Shown here in pieces: positions 1 through 10,503 of a stretch of DNA of 64,000 nt. The stretch covers positions 3,006,000-3,069,999 of the forward strand of contig NW_008708986.1 of the NCBI RefSeq assembly GCF_000327385.1. The letters run 5' to 3'. The translations under genes were made by a program, and so were the position numbers. Origin of the DNA: Lottia gigantea (Eukaryota; Mollusca; Gastropoda; Lottiidae). The notes beneath the pieces were generated by a model, which was given only the letters and a program-made list of their open reading frames with translations, was not told the DNA's origin and searched no databases. Each line of letters begins with the position of its first letter. Positions within the stretch are counted from its first letter, which is position 1.

Positions 1-1779
1 CACTGCACAGAGGACCCCAGAACTGTTCAATGTCTTAGACATTGCGTGTTGTAGCCTAACTATGTGATCCGCCGTAGATCTGAGCTTTCTGAACCCACTT
101 TGATTCTTATCTAGAAGATTATTAATTTCTAAGTAATACCGAAGACGATGAGTTACCATCGTTTCGAGGATTTTGCATAAGGTGGATGTCAGGCTGACGG
201 GTCTGTAAGACTCCGTTTTATTGGGATCTTTCCCTGCCTTTAGGATAGGTATAATGGATGCCGTCTTCCATTTTGTCGGTACGTGGCCATTGGTCCAAGA
301 TTCGTTAAAGAAATCCAGTAGGATTTTCGAAGCTTCGGGAGGCAATTTCTTCAACATCGAGTACTTGACTTCATCCTCCCCAGCTGCACTGTCTTTTTTA
401 GACGAGAGAGCTTTCTGAAGTTCATCAGACGTGAAAGGGAGATTCAGTGGATCGTTTTCATCTATGTGCGTCAACACATTGGAATGGCCCACTGCGAAGT
501 TAGTTTTTCGATTCATGAATTCGGGAGGGTGGTGTTTATCACCACTCGCGTCAGCAAAGCTCTCAGCCATAAGGTTTGCCTTCTGTCTATCGCTCTCTCC
601 TACTCTATCCCCATAGGTTACTACGGAGATTTCGCGGGTAGATTTAGTGCCGTTCATCGATTTTATTTTGGCCCAGACATCCCTGAACTGGGTATGCTGG
701 TTTAGCGTTTGACAGAAGCCATGCCAGTGACTGGTGTGAGCCTCACTGATTACTTTCCTGGCGTTCTCTGTGGCTTCCAAGTATGCCCGTTTTGTTTCGG
801 TGTTGAGGTTGCATTGAACACGACGTAGTGTTTTCCTTCTAAGCTTTACTGCATTTTGGCAGGCGTCCGACCACCAGGGCTTAGGACAAGCCCTGTTTTT
901 ACCAGAGGTTCTAGGCATAGCGTCCTTGGCTGCCTCCATGAGGACCATGGTGACATTGTTGGCGTAGACATCAACATCGGCGTCCTGTATATCCTTTACG
1001 TCCCACTGCCAGCAGTTTTCAGTAAATTTTATCCAATCTGCCTTTGCGATTCGCCATTTTGGTTTTCCAACGGTTCCTTCCCTCTTTATTTGACCCCTGT
1101 AAGTGATATTTATTGATAGATGATCATTTCCCAGCGTTTCAGACGAACTGACCTGCCACTCACAGTTTGAAGCTATATTAGATGTTGCGATAGTAAGGTC
1201 TAGATGAGACATCTCCCCAGAAGAGTTATGAATCAAAGTAGGCCTCCCATCGTTAAGTATGTACATGTCGTTATCCTCAATGAATTGGAGTAATCCCTCT
1301 CCTCGCTCGTCTTGTTTGTACGATCTCCATGCGTTGTGTTTAGAGTTGAAATCACCACAGAACAGGACGTTCCGGTGTGAAATCTGTTCGCATAGGTTTC
1401 GAAACGAGCTTGGTTCAATGACATTCTTACCAGGCGGCAGATAAACATTGACTATTGCAATTTTGCTTCCATCGGCAAGCGAGAGGGACACTCCGTTGAC
1501 TTCGAACTCCGTACTGTGCAGGACTAGTGTTTGATATGATAGTTCAGTCCTGACATAGATTGCGAGTCCTCCACCGAAACATTTGCTATGAGCACCAGGC
1601 CTATCCAGTCGAGATAAACGATATCCGGGCAATATTGTATCTTTAACTCCAGGATAGAGCTTGGTTTCTTGGAAGCAGAGAACGTCGTACCTTGCGGTAC
1701 TTAGAAATTTAATCAGTTCAGTGAGCCTGGCCCGAAGGCAATTCAGGTTATGCTGCAGGATTTTGAGACTGCGATCCAT
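1..1779 (-). CDS. LINE ORF2: endonuclease and reverse transcriptase (partial)
   Basis: The frame starts at the ATG at 1779 (MDRSLKILQHN) and stays open for 593 codons to the window edge. It would nick target DNA and reverse-transcribe the LINE RNA. The endonuclease fills about residues 1-230 and shows the expected signatures: LQHNLN near residue 8, CFQETKL near 35, CGDFNSKHNAW near 145, SHLDLTIAT near 190 and GNDHLSI near 212. The RT fingers start near residue 460 with KKDSAAGEDEV, followed by WKTASIIPILKAGKDP, ESYRPVSLTS and QSGFRKLRSTADHI. The catalytic FADD box should lie just outside the window. I checked the frame triplet by triplet and found no stop. The frame is closed upstream by a stop at 1804-1806. 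Confidence 0.88.
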   Translation of the reverse strand, partial: MDRSLKILQHNLNCLRARLTELIKFLSTARYDVLCFQETKLYPGVKDTILPGYRLSRLDRPGAHSKCFGGGLAIYVRTELSYQTLVLHSTEFEVNGVSLSLADGSKIAIVNVYLPPGKNVIEPSSFRNLCEQISHRNVLFCGDFNSKHNAWRSYKQDERGEGLLQFIEDNDMYILNDGRPTLIHNSSGEMSHLDLTIATSNIASNCEWQVSSSETLGNDHLSINITYRGQIKREGTVGKPKWRIAKADWIKFTENCWQWDVKDIQDADVDVYANNVTMVLMEAAKDAMPRTSGKNRACPKPWWSDACQNAVKLRRKTLRRVQCNLNTETKRAYLEATENARKVISEAHTSHWHGFCQTLNQHTQFRDVWAKIKSMNGTKSTREISVVTYGDRVGESDRQKANLMAESFADASGDKHHPPEFMNRKTNFAVGHSNVLTHIDENDPLNLPFTSDELQKALSSKKDSAAGEDEVKYSMLKKLPPEASKILLDFFNESWTNGHVPTKWKTASIIPILKAGKDPNKTESYRPVSLTSTLCKILETMVTHRLRYYLEINNLLDKNQSGFRKLRSTADHIVRLQHAMSKTLNSSGVLCAV

Positions 1780-2087
1780 TGCGACAGTACTAAAGATACG
1801 AGTCTAATCCTGTTCCGTTCGAGGCGTTTTTTATTCGTCCTGCCAGTCGTGCCCAGGGGTTAAGCAAGTATTGGAGTTGGAGTGCTCAGATCGAACATCC
1901 TCCTCCAACGCCTCCTCCTCTCCTTCTCTCACTTCCGGGTTGGACTCATAAGCCGTTGTGTTTGAATTTTCGGCTTTAGATGCGCACCAGTCCTACTTGA
2001 ATTTGGAGTTGATGGCATCGAAAGGATGCGACCTGTTGACCGTTCTGACGTACTTGACAGCTGATCTGCAGTTAGTTGTGTCGTGGG

Positions 2088-3238
2088 TCAAGGTCTCCTC
2101 GTGCTCCCTTTTTTCCTTTTTCGGGAAACGTCCGTTTGGCTACTAACTGGGAGGGAGAGCTCTTTAAAGTTCTCAGCAGAGTTTTTGACGGCCTGAATGA
2201 TCTTCGAGCCAACCCTGTGCCTATCATACCCTTCGTCGGAGTTGGCAGCTGTTGCAGCAATTTCTGCAACGTCCAGCATCAAGTTTAGAAAACTCTCCGC
2301 ATCCCGGAACACTGGTGTGAAGCCGGACCCCTTAGACACTATTGGGGGGACGGTTGTTTCCAATACTGGATTTGACTTTTTTGGCTTCTCAACCTTAGAA
2401 GAATGATCTTTCTTCTGTGGTTTCGTTGCCTCAAAGCCTTCCCGTATGGTCACAAGAGCTGTTGCCTCTTTGAAAGATATAGCCATCTTAGCTTTTACCT
2501 TTAGTGTATGTTTGACCTTCCTCAACTTAGGACAAGTTGGGTCACCTGCCATGTGCCTTCCATTACAGTTGGCACACTTTGAATCCGGTGCCTTGCATGC
2601 CTCCACATTTGCCGCATTTTGGTGTCCCTCGGCAGTGTTTGCCAAGATGACCAAAATTTTGGCATTTGTAGCAGCGGCGGACCCCGTGCACGTAGGGGTA
2701 GGTATACCGGATCAGGTAGACGATTCCGATCTGTCTTTGAATCTGCCCTTTCGGGAACGATAGTACTACCGTGCCGTCTTCGGCTCCTTCCTTAACTTTG
2801 AATCGACGTACACTAGATACGTTATACCCCATTTCATGAAGGTCTTCTAACAATTCCTCCTCAGAGTAAGCAGATGGTATCCGATACACAACGCATCGGT
2901 CTGAGCTGACGGATTGCGGTACCCCCATCCTCGACTTTCTACCGAGTAGGCTGTCCTTAGTAGGTGCGATGTCCGCGCTTTCCCTCGCCTGGAAAGCTAA
3001 GCGAACCGATCCATTGCCTAAGATCTTGACCATTGGGAATCTGGCAATTCCCCAAGATCTAATTTCCCGACCGATTGCTGTCGCCTTACATCCTTTGAAT
3101 GTAAGACCCTCCTCGAGTCTGACAAGAACTACATGATCATAGGGCTTGTCTGGTGTGGCTTTGGGGGGAGGTTTTTGGAGTTGGAGTACTCTTAAACACT
3201 TCCGCCATAGTACGAGCACCAGCTTTGGGGCTTTCCAT
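2088..3238 (-). pseudogene. LINE ORF1 (gag-like, CCHC knuckles), frame-broken
   Basis: ORF1 of these LINEs binds the element RNA. The best start is the ATG at 3238 (MESPKAGARTMAEVF), but that frame closes soon and the main frame continues from about 3170 (KATPDKPYDHVVLVRLEEG) to the first zinc knuckle, CYKCQNFGHLGKHC, then KCGKC. There the frame changes again, near 2600-2640, and resumes as ACKAPDSKCANCNGRHMAG, the last knuckle, to the stop at 2088. The His expected between these blocks is missing at the junction, so a small deletion is likely. Coding-like acidic sequence (EGEEEALEEDV) in another frame near 1900 suggests a third break close to the C terminus. ORF1 is therefore dead in this copy although ORF2 is open. 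Confidence 0.75.
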
Positions 3239-3266
3239 TTTACCGACTAGAGTAAGTAGAAACGGT

Positions 3267-3494
3267 AATTAAGTATTATAACTGACTAGAGAGTAGAATT
3301 CAGTATAATCTTACTTTGATCCGGGCGGATCTAACGACCAGTTAAATAAGTATTATGACTGACTAGAGAGTAGAATTCAGTATAATCTTACTTTGATCCG
3401 GGCGGATCTAACGACCAATTGAATAAGTGTTATGACTGACTAGAGAGTAGAATTCAGTATAATCTTACTGCGATCTGGCGGATCTAACGACCAA
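3267..3494 (-). repeat. 77-bp tandem array directly upstream of the LINE ORF1
   Basis: Three near-identical units begin at 3284, 3361 and 3438 (GACTAGAGAGTAGAATTCAG), giving a period of 77 bp; the third is incomplete. A degenerate partial unit may lie at 3243-3260. The array sits only about 30 bp upstream of the ORF1 start on the minus strand. This is where some LINEs carry repeated promoter monomers in the 5' UTR. That role is inference from position only. Confidence 0.75.
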
Positions 3495-3509
3495 GATAGT
3501 ATGATTTCA

Positions 3510-3745
3510 AAGAAATCAGAGTTGTGAATAATTCACAAAAGAACAATTCACTAAAACACTAGGAATAATCCAACACAAAGCGGCTATCCAAATAATTAGT
3601 AGAAGTAATCATTTAAATCCAAAGAAATCAACATCCACAAAAATATGCAAGATGAATTAATAAATTCAGCTCACAAATCACAATAACTAAACACTATTAA
3701 GTCCAGCAAAAAGTAGCTATCCTAATATCGATTAGTAATTCAACA
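3510..3745. repeat. Two diverged ~110-125 bp direct repeats
   Basis: One unit starts at about 3510 and the second at 3621. Both open with AAAGAAATCA and share AATTCA, then a TCCA(A/G)CA(C/A)AAAG block, then GCTATCC and GATTAGTA-like sequence. They lie between the LINE 5' array and the gag fossil. They may belong to the LINE leader or to the LTR element. No coding capacity was seen in 3495-3802. Confidence 0.45.
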
Positions 3746-3802
3746 CTTGTAAGTGACAATAATGACACTAATTAGTGGAGCAGATAATTAGTCTTCGAGT
3801 GC

Positions 3803-4525
3803 TCAACCAATTATGAAGTTTTTATAATAGCAATCGTCTCTAGAGTGATTGGATAATACACATCTGTCACATCGTGATCTGAATCCATCAGGTTTGGACT
3901 GCGATTGTGAAGGAGCATCCCTAGGTTTCCTGGAGTAGACTTTATTTACAGGAGTAGTCGTACTGGTACTATTGTTGTTATCCCTTTTATTCATATCTTT
4001 GGCATTTTGCCTGGCTGCTTCTTCTGCTTTGACAAGTCTAACTGATTCATGATAATCTTTATTTTCATACAAAAATTTCTTCTGAATACTAGTGTTTAGC
4101 AAACCACAAATAAAGCTGTCCTTCAGATTTTCTTCCAAAGTTCTAGCAGTAAATTCACAATAGGTTGCCATATGATTCAATTCCTTGACGTAATCTGTTA
4201 TGGACTGTCCTTCCTTTTGTTTAAAATTGTGAAATTTGAAACGTTCTGTGACTGGAATCTTGGACGATTTGTAATGTTCGTTTAGTAACGTACTCAATTC
4301 ATCATATGATTTCACGTGAGGAGCTGCAGGAAAACATAAATCAGTCAAGACTTGAAATGGCGTCCCTCCAATACTACTTAAAAGTATTGCACGTCGTTTA
4401 GCGGCATTGGCTCTCGTATTTTCAACATCGTTGGCAATGAAAAATTGGTCCAATCTTGCTATGTAACAGGAAATGTCGCCATCTTTGACATCGAATTCCT
4501 CGTACAGTGTTCCTTTTAATGCCAT
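3803..4525 (-). mobile_element. Fossil gag of a Ty3/Gypsy-type LTR retrotransposon
   Basis: A 240-residue gag-like reading frame. The middle resembles the retrotransposon gag capsid domain (LNEHYKSSKIPVTERFKFHNF, then KEGQSITDYVKELNHMATYC and LKDSFICGL). A zinc knuckle of the form CX2CX4HX4C (CDRCVLSNHSRDDC) lies near the C terminus. No protease, reverse transcriptase or integrase is present, so this is a fragment of a broken element. The LINE and its leader take up the space where pol would follow, which suggests the LINE inserted into or beside an older element. I cannot date it from one copy. Confidence 0.8.
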
Positions 4526-4584
4526 TTTGACCGTTAAAAAGTTGAGTATCGTACGTTAAAATGTTTTCAAAACGTTCTCAAACC

Positions 4585-4860
4585 TCCTATTTATCTCTCG
4601 TCGCCAATGTCACGTTTAATTGTTGTGGACATAGAGTGTAAGGACTCATTTATTTGGCATAATAATATACATGTGCTATTACTAAATGGCGGCTTACATT
4701 ACAAGAAATTACGTCACTAAGAAATGCGTGTCACGTGACTAGCTAGTGTACTGTATGGAAAGCAATCTCCGACTAAATATCATATGCGTGCTCTAGTCAC
4801 AGCATTAGAGTAAATACATCACATTATACACTGTGCATATTGTACTAAAATGTATTTCAT
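4585..4860 (-). other. Possible primer-binding site and 5' LTR remnant of the gag fossil
   Basis: About 60 bp upstream of the gag start, the minus strand reads TGGCGACGAGAG (4585-4596). It starts with TGG as a tRNA primer-binding site does. A possible LTR edge follows at 4598, TGTCAC on the plus strand. The outer edge is not clear; it must lie before about 4880, where sequence shared by the two raftlin copies begins. No second LTR was found, so this is a tentative call. Confidence 0.3.
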
Positions 4861-5073
4861 TTTGGAGAGCCGTGTATTTGTTTAGCTAACCAGGTCAAAT
4901 TCCTGCATTTTTTTTTATAAACGGTTAGCTGAGATTGAGCTCCATGCAAATATTAAGACGAACTTGCCCCTGAACCTTGCAACCTCTGAATACCAAAAAG
5001 ACAATAAATACTGTAGGGAGTTATATTTTTCAGAATGTGAAAGAAACTACTTATAGGTTTTTCCAAAAGCAAT

Positions 5074-5509
5074 ATGGGAAATAGACCAGGACACCAACAC
5101 AGAGAATCACCGTATCCAGGTCCATCTCCAGATTATAGGTTCATTAACCTAGAAATCGGTGCCGGACAAGAAATGATGTCAAGAAATGTAGAAGCTTTAG
5201 CACGACATTACAATGAAAATTTTAGACTTTTATGTTTAAACAAAACATTATCTCAGACACATTCTGGTATGGTTTCTCCAACTATCAAAGTTCCTAATCA
5301 AGCTATTAACATTTACCGTTCTCCGAACCCAAATGAAGTCTGGAGACTCCAAATTGAAAAGTCGGTTATAGAAAGTTGCAGAACGTTACAGGCTTCTTCA
5401 CAACTAATCAAAACTATGTCAACAATGTCTGAACAAGGTGGGAGATTGATTTGTATTGAAGAAACTGTACAACAAGTCGCTCACGGTACCTCCGGTGGAT
5501 CACGAGGCT
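5074..5509 (+). pseudogene. RFTN-like: Raftlin-like gene, copy A, exon 1
   Basis: Raftlins are lipid-anchored proteins on the inner face of the plasma membrane, linked in vertebrates to lipid rafts and receptor trafficking. The exon opens with MGN at 5074, preceded by a splice acceptor (TTTTTCAG near 5033), so an upstream non-coding exon is likely. It carries the N-terminal raftlin block (PDYRFINLEI, then NENFRLL, WRLQIEKSV and QGGRLICIEET) and ends at a GTAAGT donor at 5510 in phase 1, exactly as copy B does. Compared with copy B it lacks about 20 residues after MGN, about 10 after NLEI and about 17 before SSQLI, all in frame. Copy A lies 5.4 kb upstream of copy B in the same orientation. 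The pseudogene call rests on exon 2. Confidence 0.65.
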
Positions 5510-6237
5510 GTAAGTTTTATTCCTCTTTAATTGTTCTGTTGGTTGTCTAACCGCTAACCTTCAACTTTATCTATTTTTAAGCAGATGATGGAGACATTGG
5601 TTTATGGTTTATCATGTAATCATGAAAGGATTACGAGCCTTATTTTTGTGTCCTATGCAATTGTACGTTTGAGTAGAAGGGTTCCACTGCTGAATTTCAG
5701 TGGGGACGTCTATACGACATCCTGGATAAAACTCCTATAATTGATGTATTTGATATGAATCGTATGTTTTAGCACGATATACTTGTATTTAGATAACAAT
5801 TTCGTTTCGTTATTATTTTTTGTCGGTCTCCATAGAAATCTAACGAGATTTATACCAGGGTCACGTACTGGTGACGTTTCAAGCTATTTCATTGGTTGAA
5901 ATGAACGTAAACGGTAGGTCCTACACTATGTTGGTATAAATCTTTTTAGATAACTATATGGAGTCCGACCGAAAGTTATAAAGAAATTGTTATTTAATTT
6001 CAAGTAGATTGGTGTTAGCATATCCACTGATTTTGATTTTTGACTAGTAATATTTAAATATGTTTTACCTATGCTCGATATGTTAACTGTACCCCGCGTA
6101 TTCCTGTCTTCATAGATCAAAATGCTTAAATCTGGGACACTTACTTCATATATTTTAATGAGCAAAATACGACCAGTTTCACTATGAATTCGCATGATTT
6201 TGGTGCCACGGAGCCAAACGGTTTTTCTGTTTTTCAG

Positions 6238-6575
6238 CCATTGGTGTTGATGTGTTCTTTGATATGCCAACTCACCCAAATCCACATATATACGAGTACC
6301 ATCTTCAACCTATACCAATGGAAATAAAAGCAGGTTCTGGTGAAACTGTGTGCAGTGAATGGGCCTCATTTTTAGAAATGAACTTGTGGCAAGGATTGCG
6401 ATTGGTTGATATATTCATTGACAAAAGTAATGTCGCTGATACTATTTGGTTTTTTGAAACGATTGATCCTAAGACGGATGGTATTACACCAATGTACGAA
6501 GGAACTGTTGTTGATCACTGTATTACATTGCAGGATGGATTCTCTGCTTCCTGTGGTTTAGAATTTAGAATTTAG
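6238..6575 (+). pseudogene. RFTN-like: Raftlin-like gene, copy A, exon 2, ends early
   Basis: After a TTTTTCAG acceptor the frame reads IGVDVFFDMPTHPNP and continues as the C-terminal raftlin domain (EWASFLEMNLWQGLRLVDIF, then TIWFFE). It reaches a TAG at 6573-6575. Homology to copy B continues in the same frame straight after this stop (ILEMASQGWELACTLRT, then KIKFLIFFQRN) to 6701. The stop falls where a 6-bp partial duplication (TTTAGA/ATTTAG) seems to have arisen. A spliced product would have 257 residues and lack the last conserved block. Relative to copy B there is also an in-frame loss of about 10 residues before TIWFFE. Either this is a young pseudogene or it makes a shortened protein; I favour the pseudogene. 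Confidence 0.65.
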
Positions 6576-6755
6576 ATTCTTGAAATGGCATCTCAAGGAT
6601 GGGAATTGGCTTGTACTCTTAGGACAGCAGAAGAACGTGGAACTGGGGTTTCTATGGCCAAAATAAAATTCCTAATTTTCTTTCAAAGAAACATATATCC
6701 ATAGCCAGCACCAAAGGCTTACGTTTTTTTAAGATGCCTCGGGCACCACTCTAGA
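6576..6755 (+). pseudogene. Untranslated tail of raftlin copy A
   Basis: Frame-preserved homology to the last conserved block of copy B reaches 6701. Weaker similarity to the copy B C terminus (CACCAAAGGCTTACG, then CGGGCACCACT) runs to about 6755. Confidence 0.6.
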
Positions 6756-6929
6756 CAAGAATTCCTTCAAAAGTAGTAACATTATATAGTAACATTAATA
6801 ACTTTAAAACTCACTAAAGAAAAAAACAATTTTGATCCAAACCGCTGCTGTCTAAGACCAATAATATACATGTATATGATTTGAATTATGATTTAAGATA
6901 TCGTCTGAACAGTGACGTTTCCATATATC

Positions 6930-7040
6930 CAGGGGCGGCGATCCATTTTGCAAACAGAGGGGGTGGGGGGGGGGGAGGGGACACATCTTTTAGGGGTACT
7001 GGTCGAAGGGGGGAGGGGGGGGGGGCAAGAGGAGGAGCGT
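6930..7040 (+). repeat. G-run-rich tract after a GGGGCGGCGATCCA motif
   Basis: The sequence CCAGGGGCGGCGATCCATTT at about 6930 is followed by long G runs (6958-6980, 7008-7026). CAGGGGCGG-type motifs next to G runs are often seen at the ends of old DNA transposons, but no partner end was found. The tract could form G-quadruplexes on the plus strand. Confidence 0.4.
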
Positions 7041-7099
7041 ATCGCAGATATAGTTTTGGGTCAGTTTGTACGATAAGGGGACTGTTTTTTGAAGATTGA

Positions 7100-8408
7100 A
7101 AAGAAATAAACATTAACATTAGTTATTATTCCCTAATTGTTCAAACTATTTTGAACTACCTGCTACCTGCAAATATCGATACCCAGATAATGTCAGAGAT
7201 TATCGTCGGCCGATATCCTTATCGATGTATACCACGATGATCGATTATATTTATTTATCGATTTATTATTGACTATTATTAACTATTGGGTTAAATTGAA
7301 TGAATGAAGTGCATATGAGGTCCAGGTCAATTGTATGAATGAATTGAATTTTTATTAATGGGGGCACGGTTGGGTAATTGTCAACAATATGTGCATTTGT
7401 TTAATACACTTTTCATAGCAGACCTACCATCATGTCCAAACCACACCCCCATTCGTCATAATTCCTCGAGACCTTGGTAATACAAGTGAGAAAAATTACG
7501 TATTCATAGCTAAATAATGTCCAATCAAACTGGCCCCTACTGTCTTGGTAATAAAATTTCAACCAATCAAAACAAATCACTCGTTAAGACAAAACGAAAG
7601 CAGCGTGTCATTACATATTTTGATTAATATGTGTCATAGTATTACCTAATAATATCTATAATATAGAATAACCCAATTTACCACCCCTTCAAACTATTAT
7701 AATCTTTAAATGACATTTAGAAGTAGGTAGAACATTCAGCAAAATTAAATTACAGGAGTAGTATATCCATAATAGTTTTCCTTGCTGAATATAGTATTAT
7801 AATAGACTATTCCATGTATATATTGTCATGCACTATTCTGTATACTCTCTCTCTATTACATCACTCACCAATAAACATCCCTATACCATGTGTTATCCTT
7901 CTGCATACCACATGGTTGCTGCAATGGTTTGATAACCACCAAAAGTCATTACAATATGAACTGTATAAATTCAGTCAGATTTTCGGTAAAGAATTGAAAC
8001 TGAGAGAAATTCAAACCTTACTTTGGAATGTTTATTTGGAAAGAATGTGTTCTTGTATGTTCTACCGATCTGATTGGTCAGATGCAAATAGCAACAATCT
8101 CATGTCCATGCCCAAAAAATGAAGTGTAGTGGGCTTAGTTTAATACGTGTTAATAAGACTATTTCAAAACCCGTAGTGATACGATGCAGACCTACTTAAA
8201 TTGAATAGTTTGTAATATTTGACTTGTTAAAAATTATTTCCACAAAACGATGCATTTCTCACATTCCTCACGATCATTATAATTGTAGAGCTACTGTTCG
8301 AACAAATATTCCTGTCATACCATGGTAGCTTTAATTACATACAGTTAACCATAGAACTGTATAGTATACACGACACTGCAGTTAACTTTACATCTTTAAC
8401 TTTATATA
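7100..8408. other. Intergenic, no gene recognised
   Basis: AT-rich DNA between the two raftlin copies. A 102-codon plus-strand frame at 7814-8122 shows no domain or splice context that I recognise. A block at 7180-7260 is dense in ATCGAT-type words and may be an old transposon piece. Confidence 0.5.
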
Positions 8409-8856
8409 GACTCACTCCACTAATTCATTTGTCATCTCTTCCCATGTTAAAAGACGACATTCAACCTTCTACAACTTTTTCCAGAAATCTCGTTGAAAGC
8501 TTTCCAATATGTCAAATGAAAGCCTGACCAATCCTCAATGTCTCCTAAAAAATTCAATATATGATGACCATGAAAATTTTGAGCTACTAAAATAGAAAGT
8601 AGACTACTACCGGTTATGCTCATCCGCTAGAGTTTGGCAGTTCACAAAACGACTTTTTTTAGAATTAGCCTTAGGCCTTTAGGTCTCTCATCATCTCACC
8701 AAATCTTAAAGATAATGCAATTTCAGACATCAAATTCCAAATCTAGACCATAAATTACCCCAAATATAGGCATGCAAAAACCCCAAAAGGGAGAGAGAAA
8801 GAAGATTTCTAAAATAGCCACAATCATTTGCATAAAATGTTTTAGTGGAGTGAGTC
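8409..8856. mobile_element. 448-bp MITE with 15-bp terminal inverted repeats
   Basis: The left end GACTCACTCCACTAA and the right end TTAGTGGAGTGAGTC are perfect inverted repeats. The flanks are TATATA on the left and ATATAT on the right, compatible with a short ATA target duplication. No open frame is present, so the element is non-autonomous. A related, interrupted copy lies at 41171-42247. Confidence 0.75.
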
Positions 8857-10030
8857 ATATATCACTGTGGTCTGATTAAAAAGAGTTATGTCCCGTATGT
8901 TTTTATTTCAAAATAGGTCGATAGATTGGCAACTGGTCAGGTAAGAAATAATATTTTGTTGGATGTCTATGATAATTTCTTCACGAATTTCATTTCGCAT
9001 GAGGTTCATGTACCGCAACATTACATACTTTTTCATGTTAACGAATAAAGATCGTTTCATTTGTCAGGGTACATTGTTCTAATGAACATAGTCGAGATTA
9101 GTAGGATTTAATCTTTAGGATGCAGACTGAGGCTTTCGTTGTCATGATTATCCAGACCTCTATTCAACTATCTTGTTGACATCGATGATGGTACTTAATA
9201 CAATGACAATGTATTTACTCTCATTACACGCAACAATTACTTTATATTATGTTATGTACACAATGATATCAACAACATATTGGGAAAGATTTATTTGTGA
9301 CACAATATCTCGTGTTATGTTGCGCAATCATGGATATTCTTAGTCCGAAATATGCTAACTTTTATCAAGCTCTTTTGAATATAATGTAATCTCAATTCTT
9401 ATGATTTTCAAGTCACCTACATATACAGTCAAGTAACCTAATTTCGTGGAAACCTATTATTCGTGGATTTCCGGAAATGTACATGTATTAATTTGAGTCT
9501 ATTTCGGACTAGGTTATTCGTTGACATTAACAAACCAGGGAGGATTTTTCTTATTGGTTGAATGATTGGACTGTTAGTTTGTAGCCTTGACGGACTAATG
9601 TATATATCTTACTAAAATTGACATTAATTTAACCTAAGATTTGTAAGGTAAGTTGATTTTTTACAAGTTGTCCTAATTTGCAAACATAGATAAGCCACAC
9701 ACAATGTTGTCAAAAAGATTTCACGGTCAGGAAACATTCCAACTTGAAATTATTAGGTATAAAAACTCTCCGAAAACGGCGTGTCAATAACTAGTCACAA
9801 AGTGTAAACAGGTATTTAGGAAGGGTGAGCATGTCCTGCTTCGTTAGCGACCGTGACACAGTATACCGAGTGAACTGGAGCCATTTAACGCTTCATTCAA
9901 TGAGGCATTGATCGACGAATGCGACGAGTTAGGGAAGGGGGTGGTATTGAGTCTATATTGAATATCGACTTTCTGAAGTAGATTTCAGATACATGTAAAC
10001 TCTAAACCCTACTCATCATACTTATTTCAA
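8857..10030. other. Intergenic, no gene recognised
   Basis: AT-rich sequence with no supported exon. I searched the minus strand here for the missing TM4 exon of the channel gene and did not find it. Confidence 0.5.
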
Positions 10031-10345
10031 TACCAGCTGATAAGGGTATTCTTTTAATTATTAATATTTACTTTACTTGGTTAGTCCTTTAATTATTAAT
10101 AAATTATTTACTTTACCAGCTGATTGGGTTAGTCCTTTAATTCACAATTATTAACCTACCAGCTGATAGGATTATTACCTATATTATTAATATTTACCTT
10201 ACCATCAGATTGAGTTGGTTCTTTAATTATATTTACCTTACTAGTTTATCAGTTGATATGGTTAACCCTTTCATTATTAATATTTACTTTACCAGCTGAT
10301 AGGGTTAGTCTTTTAACTATTAATATTTACTTTACTTATATGGTT
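10030..10345 (+). repeat. Degenerate minisatellite upstream of raftlin copy B
   Basis: At least six imperfect repeats of a 45-65 bp unit built from TTTACCAGCTGATAGGGTTA, then GTCCTTTAATTATTAATA. Unit lengths vary and some are broken. It ends about 160 bp before the first coding exon of raftlin copy B. Confidence 0.65.
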
Positions 10346-10503
10346 AAATTTACATTCTAGACGAATCAGAAATTGTTTTTATACTACGTGGTTGGCTGAG
10401 ATAAAGTTCCATAGGATGACCAAGCAAATATTTAGACTTATATTTTCACTATAGTAAGTTTTATATTTTTCAGATCGTGTTTATAGGTATTTTTAAAAAC
10501 AAG

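Larger units (their letters stand above)
1..3494 (-). mobile_element. Jockey-like LINE (non-LTR retrotransposon), 3' part outside the window
   Basis: The element reads right to left. From its 5' side it has a tandem array of 77-bp units, an ORF1 with CCHC knuckles, a spacer of about 300 bp, and an ORF2 that opens with an apurinic endonuclease and runs into the reverse transcriptase at the left edge. This order (gag-like ORF1, then EN-RT ORF2, no LTRs) is that of the Jockey/I group of LINEs. The open ORF2 argues for a fairly recent insertion, while ORF1 is frame-broken, so this copy could not move on its own. The 3' end and any target duplication lie outside the window. The clade call rests on domain order and motifs, not on a tree. 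Confidence 0.85.

Noticed and set aside
1233-1448. 71-codon minus frame within the LINE
   Set aside because: It is a shadow of the endonuclease frame of ORF2 in another phase.
7814-8122. 102-codon frame between the raftlin copies
   Set aside because: No domain, no splice support and a composition like that of random AT-rich DNA.
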